Positions 11,873 through 25,277 of a stretch of 64,000 bases of DNA are shown here, piece after piece (position 1 is the stretch's first letter; each line of letters opens with the position of its first letter). The translations under genes were made by a program, and so were the position numbers. The DNA comes from Brugia malayi (taxonomy: Eukaryota > Nematoda > Chromadorea > Rhabditida > Onchocercidae). Where the stretch lies: NCBI RefSeq assembly GCF_000002995.4, contig NW_025062477.1, positions 9,396,649-9,460,648 of the forward strand. The letters are read 5' to 3'. The notes beneath the pieces are model-generated. The model searched no databases, was not told where the DNA came from, and saw only the letters and a list, made by a program, of their open reading frames with translations.

Positions 11873-14800
11873 ATGGCATCTGGAAATATCGGAAGGGATA
11901 ATGACATGGAGCTTAACTTCGAGATCACCGATCAAAATGGTCGGGATGCCACGCAAGATTCATTAACGGAAGAAGCGAAATTCCTTCTCACTACTCATAA
12001 ACCGACACGGGTATTTTCTACACATCAAGTTGAAACTTCGATTGTGTTTTTCTGATGAGATTTAGTCTTTCAGATCGACATTTTCCAGAAAGAGCGGGCG
12101 CTGTCAGATCATCGAAGTAACACGCTAACTCCCAGTACAGTTAAACGCACAAGGTTATGTACATTGCCTGGAATTTGTTTTAGGTATTAGTTGTTCCAAA
12201 TTTACAACAGAAGATTTTTCAGAAGTGTTTTGTCAGATGCAACACCTGTCTCGGCAGCAGCTTTCAGTAAAGGTGATTTATGATTATGTTTTCTTTGTGT
12301 TCATCAAAATGGAATTGTTAATAAATTTCTGGTTTTGACCATAACTATTCTTAAATACTGCTTTATTTACTGAAAATTTAGACACGTTATCATCTCCGCA
12401 ACACCATACTTATCTAAATATTGCCGAAACTAAGGAGGAAAACAAACAGCTCAGGGAGGAAATATTCGACTCAAAGTCACAACTGCTTTTGTTGAAAAGA
12501 AAATTACTACCAATATTAGACAGTCAAGGAAAGGATTTCAGTGAAGAAGTAAATTATTTTGATTTTCCACTCTTTCTTAATTTATTTGTTGAATGTTCAA
12601 AAGAAATAGACAAAGACGAAGAAGATAACTTATCCAAATCTGTTGATATTATCTCATTCCTAAACATTGATTTTTTTCAATATATTTGACATTCAGGCCT
12701 CATAAAATACAGAAAATTCTCTCCAGAAATTTTTTTCGTTGGTATTTCAATATCCTTTTTTCCAGTACCTGATGATGCTGAAGGGACTGGATAATGAAAA
12801 AATCCGGCAAGCAGAACTGAAACAGATATGTCAGTTACGAAACAAAAAACTCGATGAAGGAAAATCGCAAACCTTAAGTGAAAGAAATGATTGGGAAAAG
12901 GAGCGCGAAAGGCTGCTTATGAATATGAATGAACTTACATCCGAATTGAAAAAGGTTCTGCCATGGCCTTTTTTCCAGAAATTGTTGAAATCGTAATGCT
13001 ACACGCTTTTTTGATGGAATTTGGTTGTGCTTCAGGAATGTATTATTGATTCTTTCAGTTTAATTTCTTCATTTTTAGGCACGCCAGCAGTTACTTGAAA
13101 AACACGGTGAACGTGATGATTGCAATGAAAGCCAAGGCGACAGTTCTTTGAGCACTATCTCGCTAATATCGGAAAGAGGCATGTAAGTTCAAAACTAAAG
13201 TAGCCTTATTGTCTTGTCAATAAAGTTGCTGTATATTTTGATCCATTTCAATTCTTTTGTTTAAATCGTTCTATCATTTAGAAGGGGAATCCCATTTGAG
13301 ATTGATTAATCATTCCAAATTTGCGCAGGGAAATCGAGAGACTGCGTTCAGCAGTCCTTCAGCAAAATGTCGATGAGAAGAAGTTTCGAATGAAAATGGA
13401 ACAAAACATAATTCAATTACAAGAACAGCTGAAGCTTGCTCAAGATAATTTGGCGAAGCAGAATATTAATTACACAAAAGAGAAAACGCGCTGTGAGACA
13501 TTGAAAACTGAAATGACAAAGCTTCAGCAGGTTGTGACCGAAGCTAGACAGGAAGTAGAATATCAGAAACAGGTTTAATCCTTCTTTGTCAATTTCAAAT
13601 AGTTAACTGTAGAAATAGAGTTTCATTCGCTCTTCCTCCTCCTATATTGTTTGTCTTAATTCTGGTTTTTGAGTTTCCCTCGAAGCGAATTGAACCGGTT
13701 GTTGTAATTGTTAGGTTTATATATTATAAAAGTGATATATGTTTTCCAAATGATGCGTCTTCAATATTATTATGAATATTATGCAGACCTGAGAATAAGC
13801 TCCTTGATTATCTTCATTCCTTAAAGAAATATTGTTCAATATAGTTTTTCTAGATCTCTGAAGAGCAACTGGCTAAAGCTCATGCTATCAATGAAATTGC
13901 GTTGAATAAACGAGACCGCACTATTCGTATATTGCTAAAGAAATTGAAATCAGTTGATCCTCAAGCATCTTCCACTTCGAAAATCGTGAGTTTGTTCAAG
14001 AAAAATTTTTAAACCAAACTTCAAAATATTATGTATGATTATTAAGGAAGCGAGCAATTTGTCGTCACTGCGTCATGATGTTCCGAATTTGAATCCCTAT
14101 GCTCAAGCAATACTACACCAAATTAATGAGGTTCGTTTATTTCTATTACTGCATCCCTATTTCTGTGTCACAACACGGAAGTAGTTGAAACAATATTCTT
14201 GCCAATTTTCTATTTTGCACTTTTCAGTGTATCTGCTCTGCACAACTTTGTTAAGTTGCAGTGAAGAACATCACATGAATATTTACAGTTCACTGTCGAG
14301 AATGATGCTATTCGAAAGAAAGTGATTGAATGGGGTGCTATAAATATCGATTTAACAGCAGAAATTGAATCTAGCGAAACGGCATCCACTGAAGATGAAA
14401 GCTCTGAATGGAATACGAAGCATTGTGAACGCGAAGTGCGAAGCTGCATTTATTAGGAAATATTAAACTTTAGTACTCGAATAAAGATTCGAAGATATAT
14501 TTGACTTCAAATTATAAGCTATCAAGAGTTTAACCAATTCATTTGCTGAGGCCTGATTTGAAAACTGTGATTGAAAAAGATAAATAGAAAAATAAATTAT
14601 TTGCTTGAATACAGATTAAGAAAAAACAGATTCATATGTTCACTAATAAAGATAATATGATTTTGAACGGTTTTTTTCAGAACGAAAAATTGGCAGTATT
14701 TCTAGCGCAAAATAAAACTATTCCTGATATTTCAAATGAAGAAGAACTGAGAGAAAAACTTGCATTATTCGATGCTGTAAGTAATTCTGGAAGGAGATGT

Positions 14801-17800
14801 TCGAAAGAGGAGTTAGATGATACTCCACGAAATATGAGGGCTTCTGAGATGGTAATAAGCGTTGACAATGTTCCTATACATTTTTTGAAGCAGTTGATTT
14901 CTCAGTAGTTTGTTGTCCAAACATATTGAAGTTTTCAGTTGAACATAACATCAACAGCTGATCTTTTGAGCAAATCTTTGACACTGACAGAAGATCTTGG
15001 TGAAATTAAGAAAAAACTTTCGGTTTTGCAGTCTTCTTGCACTCGTCTCTTTGAGAAATTGCGAGGTACGGCTAACTTTTTGCAGGTTAGTTGAACTATG
15101 AATATTATAGCCAGTAATTTATGTAGATAGTTAGACTAAGAACTTAATTAATTAATTTCTATCGTTTCTCTGAGTCTAAGTATAGTATTAGAACATAATA
15201 TTATATGATCTTTTATAGTATTGCTCTATGTTTAATGATTTAGTGGCAGAATTGTTCTTATTTATTTATTTGTTTATTTTTTTACTAGCACTACATCGTT
15301 TGGTAATTTTTAACATGATTTTTTTAGACTCTTCTTGATGAACTGGGCTCAGGCGATCAAGGTAGAGAACTGCTGGCTAAGATAGAAGCACTTCGTATCG
15401 ATCTTGATCACTCTCTGGCAACAGCTATTGATATTAGTCGTGACGTTGAAGGTATTTCAAAATGCACATAGGTTTAATAAAGTGAAAAAAAAGTCAAAAG
15501 TCATCATTATACGAAGTTGTTTGGCAATAAAAATCAATACCATTGTAGATTCAGTTCAATTTTAATTATGACTTTCATTAATTTCAGTATCGTATGTGTT
15601 CATTTTTTAGCCGCAGAGGAAGGCATCGGAGATTTGTCTGCTCATTTGCAACAATCATTACTGAATTGTTCGTTCGGTGTATCATCGGTACCATATAATG
15701 AAAATCAGGTTTCTTTTTTAATGTCTTAACTGATTTCCAGCTATTGTAATAATATATCTTTGTAACTGAATAAATGTAACATCTGTTACAGGATGCATCA
15801 GCTCTTTCACGGGCTCAGAGAGCTTGTAGACAATTAAATGTCGACTTAGCAAACGAAAAAATGAAAGTAAATGAATCCACTAAACTTAATGAAAAGCTTC
15901 AAGCGCATGTTGCCGATTTGGAAGAATCAAAGGAAAAATTGATCGATGAGCTGAATGAATTGAAGAAAAATATGGCAGAAAAAAAAAGTGAAATGATTTC
16001 ATCGGTGAAAGATATGGAAATACAACTTAAACATAAGAATCAGCAGTATGATGAGCTCTGTAGAAAAGTCGAGGAACTTCAGCAAACAGTTAAGGCGAAA
16101 GAAGTTTTCGCTGCGGAGAGGGAATTCGAAGTGAAGCAGCTAAAAGATCAAATGAATAAGAAGTGTCACGAATTGGAAGTTCAAGTTAAGGAAATTACTA
16201 ACAATCTGAAAGTAAAGGATGAATCAATCGAAGTAATTTCTTAATTGCTTAATTTTAAGCCATATGTACTCTTGGGTCCTAATAAGCAGTGAACAGAATA
16301 TATATTCTTTGTTCACTAAGCATCATCGTTTCTTCTCCATAGTCCACTCTAAAAGTCAAAATTTTTTTACAATTTTAGAAGCATTATTATCCTTTGTTTG
16401 AACTAAATTGTATATTAATTTGTCTAAAAAATTGTCAGTTTTGTATCATTTGGCTATATCTTTTCTGACAAAATAGCGTTCGATATAGAAAATTTGAACT
16501 CAGGATTTGTAGGAGGAAAAAAAGGAGAAATATTATGAAGTTAAACTTGCATATTATCTCACATCTTTCAGAAACTTCTAATTGATGTTGAAAGTTATAA
16601 CGACCAATTGTCGTCACGTAACAATGAACTAGCTCATTACAGAAATGTATGTTTCTCATTTTTATTCTGTTATCTGTAGAATATATTATTTTTGAAAAAA
16701 GAATATGTTTACATTACAGGAGATTATTGCTTTAGAGAACAAAATGTGCGAACTGATTGGTACTTTAAGAGAAAATTTGGGAATTGTTCAGAAACAAGTT
16801 GACAAACCAGTTGTGGAAAATATGGAAATAGCTGCATTAACTCAAGTCAGTGATTAGGAACCGTTATAACAAATACCATTAAGGTTGTTTATAGTTAAAT
16901 GTTGAGTGAAAAAATCTGTCAGTGTTTTTTTTTTTTTTTTGCAGCTATCTCAAATCGCAGCAGATTTTGAGGAATTAACTAAAGTCAGTAATTATATTGC
17001 TGATTTAAAAAGTCAAATGGCTAATCTTCAACAGAAATTGGATCTATGTGAAAGAAGTCGTAATGCCATCAGTTTAAAATGTCGTGGATTGTCTGACCAA
17101 AATGCTTATCTTGAAGTAAGACAATAATTCATCAGTTTTATGATAACCAACATATTTTTTGTTCTTTCATCATTGATAGTGGTGCTGTTGCTGTGAAATT
17201 GTCCAAAAAATCGTAAATTAGTTCACTGGCATTTCTTTGTGTCCGAATGCTTACTCTTCTTAGTAATAAACCACTTGTAGTTATTTTTTTTTTTAATTAT
17301 AAGGTGCGTTTTTGTTCGTTACATTTGAAAAAATCTCCAAAAGGTTTGAGAGAGTAGCAGCATGTGTTACCAAATTCTTGCAAAAATCACTTTTATTTCA
17401 GGCAGAGCGTAATGGAGACAAGCAAAAGTTATTCACTCTTCAGCAAAAAATACAAATAGAAAAGGAGTCGATTAAAATGATGGAAAGAGATTTACAACGT
17501 TTAAAATCTGAAAATAGTTATGTCAAGGAAAATGTAAACGTTATTTTCAACACATGGTTTTTATTTCACCAGCGATCTTTTCGTTATTATTATTATTTTT
17601 TTTTTGTTTTATAGAATGAAAGATTAACGAATATGTTAGTGAATATGGAAACAAAATACGAAGAACTGATTTCGAAACCAAATCATAGTTCTCTTTCCGA
17701 GAGGCAGCATTCGGAGCGATATACAATGGTGAGTAAATGGTCGAGATTTTTAAGTAACATCTTTTAGCAATGTTTAATAAAGTAAGTATTAGTGAATTTG

Positions 17801-19660
17801 GCTACTGACAAGTTTTATTATTCCAGACTGTTAGTACTATGACTGTTATGTCTTCGCACGATTTTGTTGAATTGACGGATAAGGCAAAAACACTTGCTTC
17901 ATTCACGAAACGAATGTATACACTTGCAGCCCGATGGAATGGCGAGACTGTTGTTACCACCATGTAAACATTTTTTCTCTAAGGACTTTCAGTAAAGGAC
18001 TTTATTGTTTTTACGGCATCGAGTTGTTTTTCAGTTGCTGAAATTATAGTATTTTGCAATTAAAGAGCAGGAAGTAATGTTATTTGGGATAAAGAGGCGG
18101 TTCATATCACAGCTTTTTCGAAGGACTAGCATTCGAATTTAATTAAACTGAATCGGAGATTTAGCAGTTGTGATTCTGAATTGAATTGTAATATTTAAAT
18201 AATGATAAATAATATTATCTTGGATATACAGCAAAAATATTTAGGATTTCATATAAACAGGCTGATCTAGATCATCTTTATCACACTTATGCCCGGATTT
18301 TGAATTGCTTGTCAGATGGATTCAGTGAACTACGAAATAGGATAGTCTTGGGCAAAGTCAAGCTACAGTCGATTATTTCTGAAGAACAACAAAATTCTCA
18401 ACAGTAATTAATTTCTACAGTTTTTTTTTTTTCGAGATCATTCAGTTATATGAGTTAGTATTTGGTGTGGAACACTTTAATCGAAGTGCCAAACCTCTTT
18501 CTATAGGTTGTAATCTGTATCATTTTTATGATGACAAGACTAATCCGTACAGAAGTCATTAAGAGATGAGGAATCCACATAGGTCGAACAAGATGTTTGC
18601 AAACCTTATGATTCTGTAAGAAAATTATAGCGCTTGATATTTTCTAGGACTAAAAGTGGAAATTCAAGATCAAGTAATGAGGAATTGAGCACGAACTGTT
18701 TCATTCCTGTAGACGGGTCACAAAAAGGTAAGAGCCATTAAAATAAATTTTACACAAATTAATGCGAGAATTGTAATGGATCAAAATTTTTTAGAGCTGC
18801 TATCAGTTGATCTGCGAACACTTTTCAATGAAGCCGACCAAATTATTGAGAAGCTTAGTGCCATTTCAAATAAACTAGTAAGAGTTTTATTTCCACATGC
18901 TATTATTTTTAGCCAAAAGAAGTTTTTTCTCACTAGAGAGCTTATATCTTATTAAAAACTTATTCAAGAACATTTCAGCATAATGCAGAAATATTGGAAG
19001 TGCTGTCGAACATGAGATTATTACAATTTCAAATTGATTATCTGCACGAACATTCGCGACATTTTGAGAAAACTAAAGAAAATTTTGCTCCGGTGATTTT
19101 CTTTCCTTGAACGGAAGATAATTATTTTTCAAACATACCATTCATGATCACTTCGCTAACTGTACTGATAGATGAGTATCTGTGCTCCACTCCTTTTCCC
19201 ATTTGTTTCTTTCTCATAGTTTGTTTAATTTCTTCGAAATTGTTTATCAGATATGTAATCCGAAAATGTTTAGATGGAAGCACTTCAATTAGAAAATGAT
19301 CGTTTGCAAACAGCACTTACCGATGCAAGAATTTTGTTGCAAAGAGCTCATGAACGACTGAATAAACTGGTGAGTTTTAAATTTTGTTTTTCTCCAGCGT
19401 TTTTTTTCTTTGGATAAGAGTATTTTCGGAATTTAAGTAGGAGAATTTCCAAGTGCTGGAAAATGGAAAATCATGATTTGCGAAAATAAATAAGATCTAT
19501 TCAAAGAATGATGAGCAGTGATCAGTTGCAGCCTAATTCGAAAGATATGTGCGAACAGATATTGTGTGAAATGAACGAAATTAGTAAAGTAATGAAGGCG
19601 ACAACGCGCGAGGTACATCGCATAGGAAGCCATTCAAGAGTTGTAAAAAGCTATAAGTAG
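11873..19660 (+). CDS. Large coiled-coil scaffold with centrosomin (CM1)-like motif
   Basis: I can chain 27 exons (first 11873-12010, last 19532-19660) with exact phase to about 1,243 residues. An AG acceptor one base before the ATG may be a trans-splice site. After a low-complexity head (about residues 1-95), residues about 105-130 read EENKQLREEIFDSKSQLLLL, which resembles the start of CM1 in CDK5RAP2/centrosomin (KKENFNLKLRIYFLEER). The rest is long heptad-type coiled coil, broken by Ser/Thr-rich linkers, for example near 17646-17728. CM1 proteins recruit gamma-tubulin complexes to centrosomes. In C. elegans that role belongs to SPD-5, a coiled-coil protein of similar length. Identity with either family is inferred from one short motif, size and architecture. 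A generic golgin- or myosin-like coil remains possible. The donor choices at 14435 and 17963 and the acceptor at 18244 are needed to avoid in-frame stops. Confidence 0.72.
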
Positions 19661-20209
19661 CTTACCATTATCAAATTTCGTTTGAATTCATTTCCTAAAT
19701 TGTCTTGATCCTACCATATTTATTCTCACATTTATTAGTCACTTACATCTTTTTCTTTGATCAGAAGTTTTACAACTAAAGTTCCTGCTTCTGGTTTATG
19801 TATATTCACAGAAAAATAACTAACAACCTACCCTTGGAGTACTGCACATTCACATTTCCACAATATATAATGTGCATTTTACAGATTTGCTTTTAGATTT
19901 CTATTATTTGAATAAAGGTTTCTGCATATTCCATCGAAGTTGGCTTCCAGTAGTTTTAAGCTATAGAAAAAACTCCTTTGATATTCTTTGTAATATTTTA
20001 TAAGATTTTTTAAAAACAACGTATACTTTTGGCAGATAACTGATATGAAATATTAAATGCAACATTATAGAAATACAAAAAATTATGCTAACTTGTTAAA
20101 TAAAAGTAAAGTAATAATCACTCAATACAAAAAAAGAAATAAACTTTGCAGAACACAAAACAGGTATCGTCAGTTTAGCATAGTCACAATTATGTAAAAA
20201 GATATTATT
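19661..20209. other. Convergent 3' spacer
   Basis: This 549-bp AT-rich spacer lies between the stop codons of the coiled-coil gene (+) and GTPBP3 (-). I see nothing beyond probable 3' UTRs. Confidence 0.5.
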
Positions 20210-23068
20210 TCATTTCCCAATACAAAATGAAGAAAATATTTCGTCAAGAATTTGTTCATTCACAACTATACCTGACATCTCGCTAATGCAATCCGAAACG
20301 TCGCGTAACAGTTCTGCTGTAATGGCAACATCCTTTGCTTTCAGTGCCTTGAATAGTTAAAATAAAAAGCTGGTACGAGTTTTAAATCTAAACTGCGATG
20401 AAACTTATAGTGATAAATTTCCCCAACCACAAGTTATCAAAAAGGAGTGTGTTACTTCATTTAAGAAATGTTAAGATCACAAAGAAAAATGACTATTTTG
20501 TGATGTTTTTTTTTTTTTTTTAAAGTGATCAAAAAAATTAAATAAAATACCTTTGTAAGCACAGAGATGGCTTCTTTTACCAGTAACCGATGAATCTGAC
20601 TACTAACAAGAGCGCTATTATCGGAAATTGGACACAGCTCATCGATATAATCACAAATAATTTTAAGCTGAAAAAATTAAAACGAACAAAAACAATTAAA
20701 CGGAAAGATAAACATATTGTCATCACTAGTGCTTTCTGGTTATATCTATTAAATTTATTTATTACAATATACTTCTCAAATCTTGAATAACATTGTGACA
20801 AGTTATAGACTAACCAATGAACTGATCCCTTCACCAGAAATGCATGATATGCTAATAGCTGGCCACGGAAGAAGTATATTATTCGGAACACTGCGTAAAT
20901 CGCACTTATTCAGGGCAACAAAAACAGGTGTATCTTTTTTGAGATTACACCAAGAAAGCACTGAGCGCACATCTCTTTCGAAATCCTTGCATATGCTACT
21001 ATCTAATACTACGATTATAATATCGGCCTCCACCGCTCTATAAATATCTATTTTATGGACTTTATGTAATATCTAACATACTCGATCACAACAAAATTAT
21101 GGAATTATAAAATCAAACTTCTCTTTATAGATTATTTACATACTTCAATTTATGTTCTAATTAATATGAAATCGTACTTTAACATATTGGTTCCACAGTT
21201 TTTTTAATTAGAGTTCTAGTAGTTTTAACATACAACAGAAAGAGAAGTAGCAGACTCTATAAAATAATATGAAATAATGCTTTAAAAAAAAAAAAGAAAT
21301 AATGTTTTAAGGTTTAATATTGTCTCACTATTTTGAACTAACAGCAAAGGAAAAAAATTGGATGAAGTTTCTTTCATGATTTCTTTTTATAAAGCCTGAG
21401 TTAATCAGACGGGGAATGAGCAACCTTCTCAATGTCCTCTGGATGCCTTCTGCTTCAAGAGAATCCAAAGGAATTTCACGAATTCCTGCGGTATCAATAA
21501 TGGTCACAGGGACAGAAGAAAGCTGAACTGTTATTTCCAATGAATCACGAGTAGTTCCCTCAATGTTGGACACTATAGCCATGTCTCGGTTTGCTACAAA
21601 TATTTTATTCATGCACACAAAAGTAAATTTCTTATTAAGTGAATCTTGTGGAAAGTCAAAAATTACCCATATGATTGAATAAGCTGCTTTTTCCAACATT
21701 TGTTTGTCCTAGAATAACGATCCTTAAACCTTCATTAATCAACGCTCCTCGCTTCATTTGTTCTTGAATGCAGCTCAGCTCACTAATTATTGAACTCATT
21801 GCAACACGAATGTCTTCCCACTGGAACTCAACATCATCTCCGAAATCAATGGATGCTTCCACAGAAGCTCGTACTTCAATAATTTGCTTTCTTATATTTC
21901 CCAATGCTTCATCTGTAAGAGATGGTAACAGTAGCACTATTTATACGAAATAATGTTATCGTTACACAGCCATTACCATTAGCAATTCTGAATATGTATA
22001 ACTCACTTGCCTAAAGTGTTCCTATGTAAAGCTAGGCGCCTTTGACGCTGTGTTCGTGCAGCCAAAAGATACGCAAGTGACTGTACTTCATGCAATGTCA
22101 TCTTTCCATTGAAAAATGCCCTAAAAAATTGAACTTGAAATTCAGAAATATAGAGTATACACATTTAAGAAACATACATTTAAAAAGGAAAATTTGCAGT
22201 ACGTTCACAGATTTGAAGAACCAAATTAAAAAAGGTTAAAAAGGTCAAACATTTTGTCTTACCTTTTCGTAAATTCTCCAGCCTTTGCTGGCTGCACATT
22301 GTCAAACTGAGCAAGCGCTTCCAATAAACAATCAACAACTGCTCGACTGCCGTGCACATAGAATTCAGCCACATCTTCCCCTGTTGATGTTTTCGGGCCT
22401 AACGATATAAATTATTGACCTAATGTTAATTTGGCTTATTTAAAAGAGTTTTTAAAATCATGATTCATAATTTCTATCATTAATTTTTTTAAGAAATTTT
22501 TACCATGGATACAGTCATGAACTATTCATGTTTATAGCAACTATGTTTATTACTTTAGTTATGTTCAGTTTTAAAGCAAAGAATTAGTAAGAAAACTAAA
22601 CAAAGCGAATGCAGAAAGTAGACCAGCAAAAAATTTATTGCGAAGAAACGTTTTCGGCTGAAAAATAAAACGGCTAACATGACTCTCTAATAAAATACGA
22701 TATTTCCGAAAAAAAAAAACAACCCGGCAAAAACACCGCCATGCCTCGATCAATAAGTTCTCCATCTCGTCGAATATTCGCATAGAACAATTCCCTAGGC
22801 AGAATTTTTTCCCGACCCGTGAGCTCTTCCAAGCACCGCCGACTTTCTTTTCCTATTTTACAGAAATTTTTTACAAAAAGAGAAGGGTGTGCTATTAGAC
22901 AAGATACCACAAGTAAAGATTCTAAGCTATGTAAGAAATTCCAGAAGATTGAATGAACCAACCAGAAACTCGGATAACTGAAATGGCGGCAGGTAACGCA
23001 CCCGAACTCATAGCAAATATGGTGGAATAACGCCTCAGATGTCTCAATACTGCATACGCCTCAAGCAT
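20210..23068 (-). CDS. GTPBP3: Mitochondrial tRNA-modification GTPase GTPBP3/MnmE (MSS1)
   Basis: Nine exons: 23068-22963, 22852-22724, 22398-22263, 22120-22011, 21912-21667, 21593-21425, 21037-20815, 20667-20551, 20347-20210. They give 457 residues. The head [20 protein letters not shown] suits a mitochondrial presequence leading straight into the MnmE N-domain (IFAMSSG...AISVIRVSG). The G domain shows G1 GQTNVGKS (about residue 230), switch EGTTRDS, G3 DTAGIRE and G4 NKCDL. The protein ends in FCIGK, the C-terminal CxGK motif whose Cys is essential in MnmE. With MTO1 it makes the C5-taurinomethyl or carboxymethylaminomethyl group on wobble uridine of mitochondrial tRNAs. Exon 4 uses a GC donor (22010-22009), required to keep phase. 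A candidate trans-splice acceptor AG lies at 23087-23086, 18 nt before the ATG. Confidence 0.96.
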
Positions 23069-23885
23069 TCCCTTATATGATGAACCTGAGAGGTGTAATA
23101 AACTACTAACAAAAACTCATTGTTCTTGATATCAAGATTCAATCACAAACTTCACACAAAGCCTATTACATACGAATTAAGCACCGCAAAGAAATTACGT
23201 GCATTAAATTGGAACGAAGCAGTTCAGAATCCTATAATTTGACAGAAGTTAAACAATAGTGGTAGGTGAAAACTGTCACTACTACTTCTTTTATTAATAT
23301 AACTTTAATCTTTAAATATGCATAGGAACTACTGACATAACTGGATAAAATTTACCATATCTTCAAAACAAAAAATCAGAAATATAAATTGTATGACGTA
23401 CGAAAAACATATATCAATATCGAAAAAAAATTCCGAAATTGCACTTTTTTTCATTCACAAGAACCACAAAAAACATATAATCAGATTTTTTAAGATCTCC
23501 TAGTGTTATCTTAACGGCTTTACAATTTGACATGCTCTTGAATTCATTTCACCAGAGTGCTTCATATACTTAACAAGCCTAACGCTTTACTGGAATCCCT
23601 TTAACTTCCCAATTTTGAAAATGAAGCATAGGAAAGTTCACTTCATAATCAAAGCTTGATTATTCGCAAGAACAAAAATTAAAATGAACATTATGCCATT
23701 ATATATACAAATTCTAACAAATGCAATTATATATTCTAATCGTTACAACATATCCAATTATATTCTAATGATGAGATGTCAGAAATGCAGAAAAAACAGA
23801 AAGCAGAAAAAAAAAAAACATGGAGTTAAACTTCATAAAGGAATGAATTTTGAATCCAAAGTCCCTAATTAAGGAATTCTAAAAC
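23069..23885. other. Intergenic spacer, SOCS to GTPBP3 (same strand)
   Basis: This 817-bp AT-rich spacer separates SOCS from GTPBP3, both on the minus strand. I see no coding signal apart from the probable splice-leader acceptor at 23086-23087 for GTPBP3. Confidence 0.45.
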
Positions 23886-25277
23886 TCACTGATACAGACA
23901 AGGAGGGACAAAATATTTTGGATCTTCTAAATAGCAAATCATATTTGATGGCAAAGGTAAAGATGCAAGCAGTTCTTTCTCAACACAGTTACGTATGACC
24001 ACTCTACACAAATATTTCAAAGATGGCAGAAGTTCATGTCGACGTAGTAAGTGATTTAGTTCAAGGGTCTCGATTCCTGTGCTATCACTTTTTGGATGCA
24101 TCAACATGCAAATTCTCCTTTTGCAACAGCTCTGCAACGAATTTTCGATGAACGAAACTAATGAATTCGCTTTCACCAGTGAATTTGGTCCTGAAATATG
24201 CAATTCCTAATTTCAAAATATGGCAGTGTCTGAAAGAATACTCAAAGTCCTGGCTATGTCCAGAAAAGCAGGGGGAGGGGACGGGAGATTGCCCTCTGAG
24301 GTAACAATAAAAAAGATTTTACAGATTAAAACTGAACATGTCATTACATGCTTTTCAATTAACTCGAACTCCTCCCTCCCAAAATTTAATTTCTTCCGAA
24401 GCTGGAAAGCTGCTTTTTCCCCAAACCAAAATGAGGAGAGAACTTAGAGCCATAGTGATTCTACTAATTTGTGCAGACTATTTACTAAGATACTCAAAGT
24501 TCTACGAAATCCAGTGCAACACATTGTTACTTAGTAGCGCAGCTAAACACCGAACATGTAGAAACAGCAGCTTTAACGGATAAAACTGTTCATTTGAATT
24601 CAGTTGATTGCACAGCCAAATTAATTCCCCAAGCATAATAATAATAATGAATAATAATTAATAAAAATGATAATAAACGATGATAATAATTAACAACAAT
24701 AATAATAATTAATGATAATAAACAATGATAATAATTAATAATAATAATAATAATTAACAATAATAATAAATAATAATAATTAATAATCATAATAGTAATT
24801 AATAATAATAAATAGCAATAATAGTAATAATAAACAATAATCAAGAATCCGATTTAATGCTATATATTTCACTGAATTATATTAGAGAATTAAATTACCA
24901 CCAAGACAAAAATTTCCACCATGTTGTGCAAGACGCGTATGATGAACAGAATGTTTTGTACGATATGATATTGTGAAAATATAGCGATCACTAGCAGAAT
25001 CTCGAACGAGATAGGTTCCTGGTAACTGACTCATCAGTACCTTCTCTGCATCTTTCCATGACATATTTCCCCAGTACCAAGAACTCTATAATGTTAACAT
25101 CTAGATGAAAAATGGAATGGCATTTTGCACTAGTAGTGTATAATCCGGTATCAATAATAAATGGGAATAATCCATGAATATTCTACAGACCTATACAACC
25201 AAAAATAAAACTACTCCTCGTATTAGTTTCATTGTTTGAGAGAACTGAACAGTATGACTTGCAGCACCATGCTCCAT
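23886..25277 (-). CDS. Minimal SOCS protein (SH2 domain plus SOCS box)
   Basis: Exons 25277-25215, 25085-24899 and 24190-23886 (TGA) give 184 residues in phase. The SH2 domain begins SSWYWGNMSWKDAEKVL and carries the phosphotyrosine-binding arginine in GTYLVRDSASDRYIFTISYR. The closest remembered relatives are SOCS6/7 (GWYWGPI..., GSFLVRDSSDDRYLLSLSFR). The C-terminus has a SOCS box, SLKYLCRVVIRN...SLPLPSNMICYL, with the LCR (elongin B/C) motif and the LPLP turn found before Cullin-5 docking. SOCS proteins bridge phosphotyrosine targets to an E3 ligase. The N-terminal arm here is only about 20 residues, unlike the long one of SOCS6/7, but upstream exons cannot be excluded. An acceptor AG at 25302-25301, 24 nt before the ATG and about 320 bp from the MED23 stop, suggests trans-splicing. 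Confidence 0.9.
24636..24842. repeat. (AAT/TAA)n imperfect trinucleotide repeat in SOCS intron
   Basis: About 205 bp is made almost wholly of A, T and sparse G/C in an AAT-TAA pattern, inside the last SOCS intron (24191-24898). The long tyrosine/isoleucine/leucine open frame on the minus strand is a product of this repeat and is not a gene. Confidence 0.9.

Noticed and set aside
14281..14456. End of the coiled-coil gene at the in-frame TAG at 14454-14456
   Set aside because: A donor at 14435 keeps phase with 13 kb-17 kb exons of the same coiled-coil character, and the total then divides exactly by three.
17827..17968. Second apparent stop of the coiled-coil gene (TAA at 17966)
   Set aside because: Donor CAT|GTAAAC and acceptor at 18244 join in phase to further coiled-coil exons that run to 19660.
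24590..24844. 84-codon open frame rich in Tyr/Ile/Leu on the minus strand
   Set aside because: It is a direct translation of the AAT trinucleotide repeat inside the SOCS intron.
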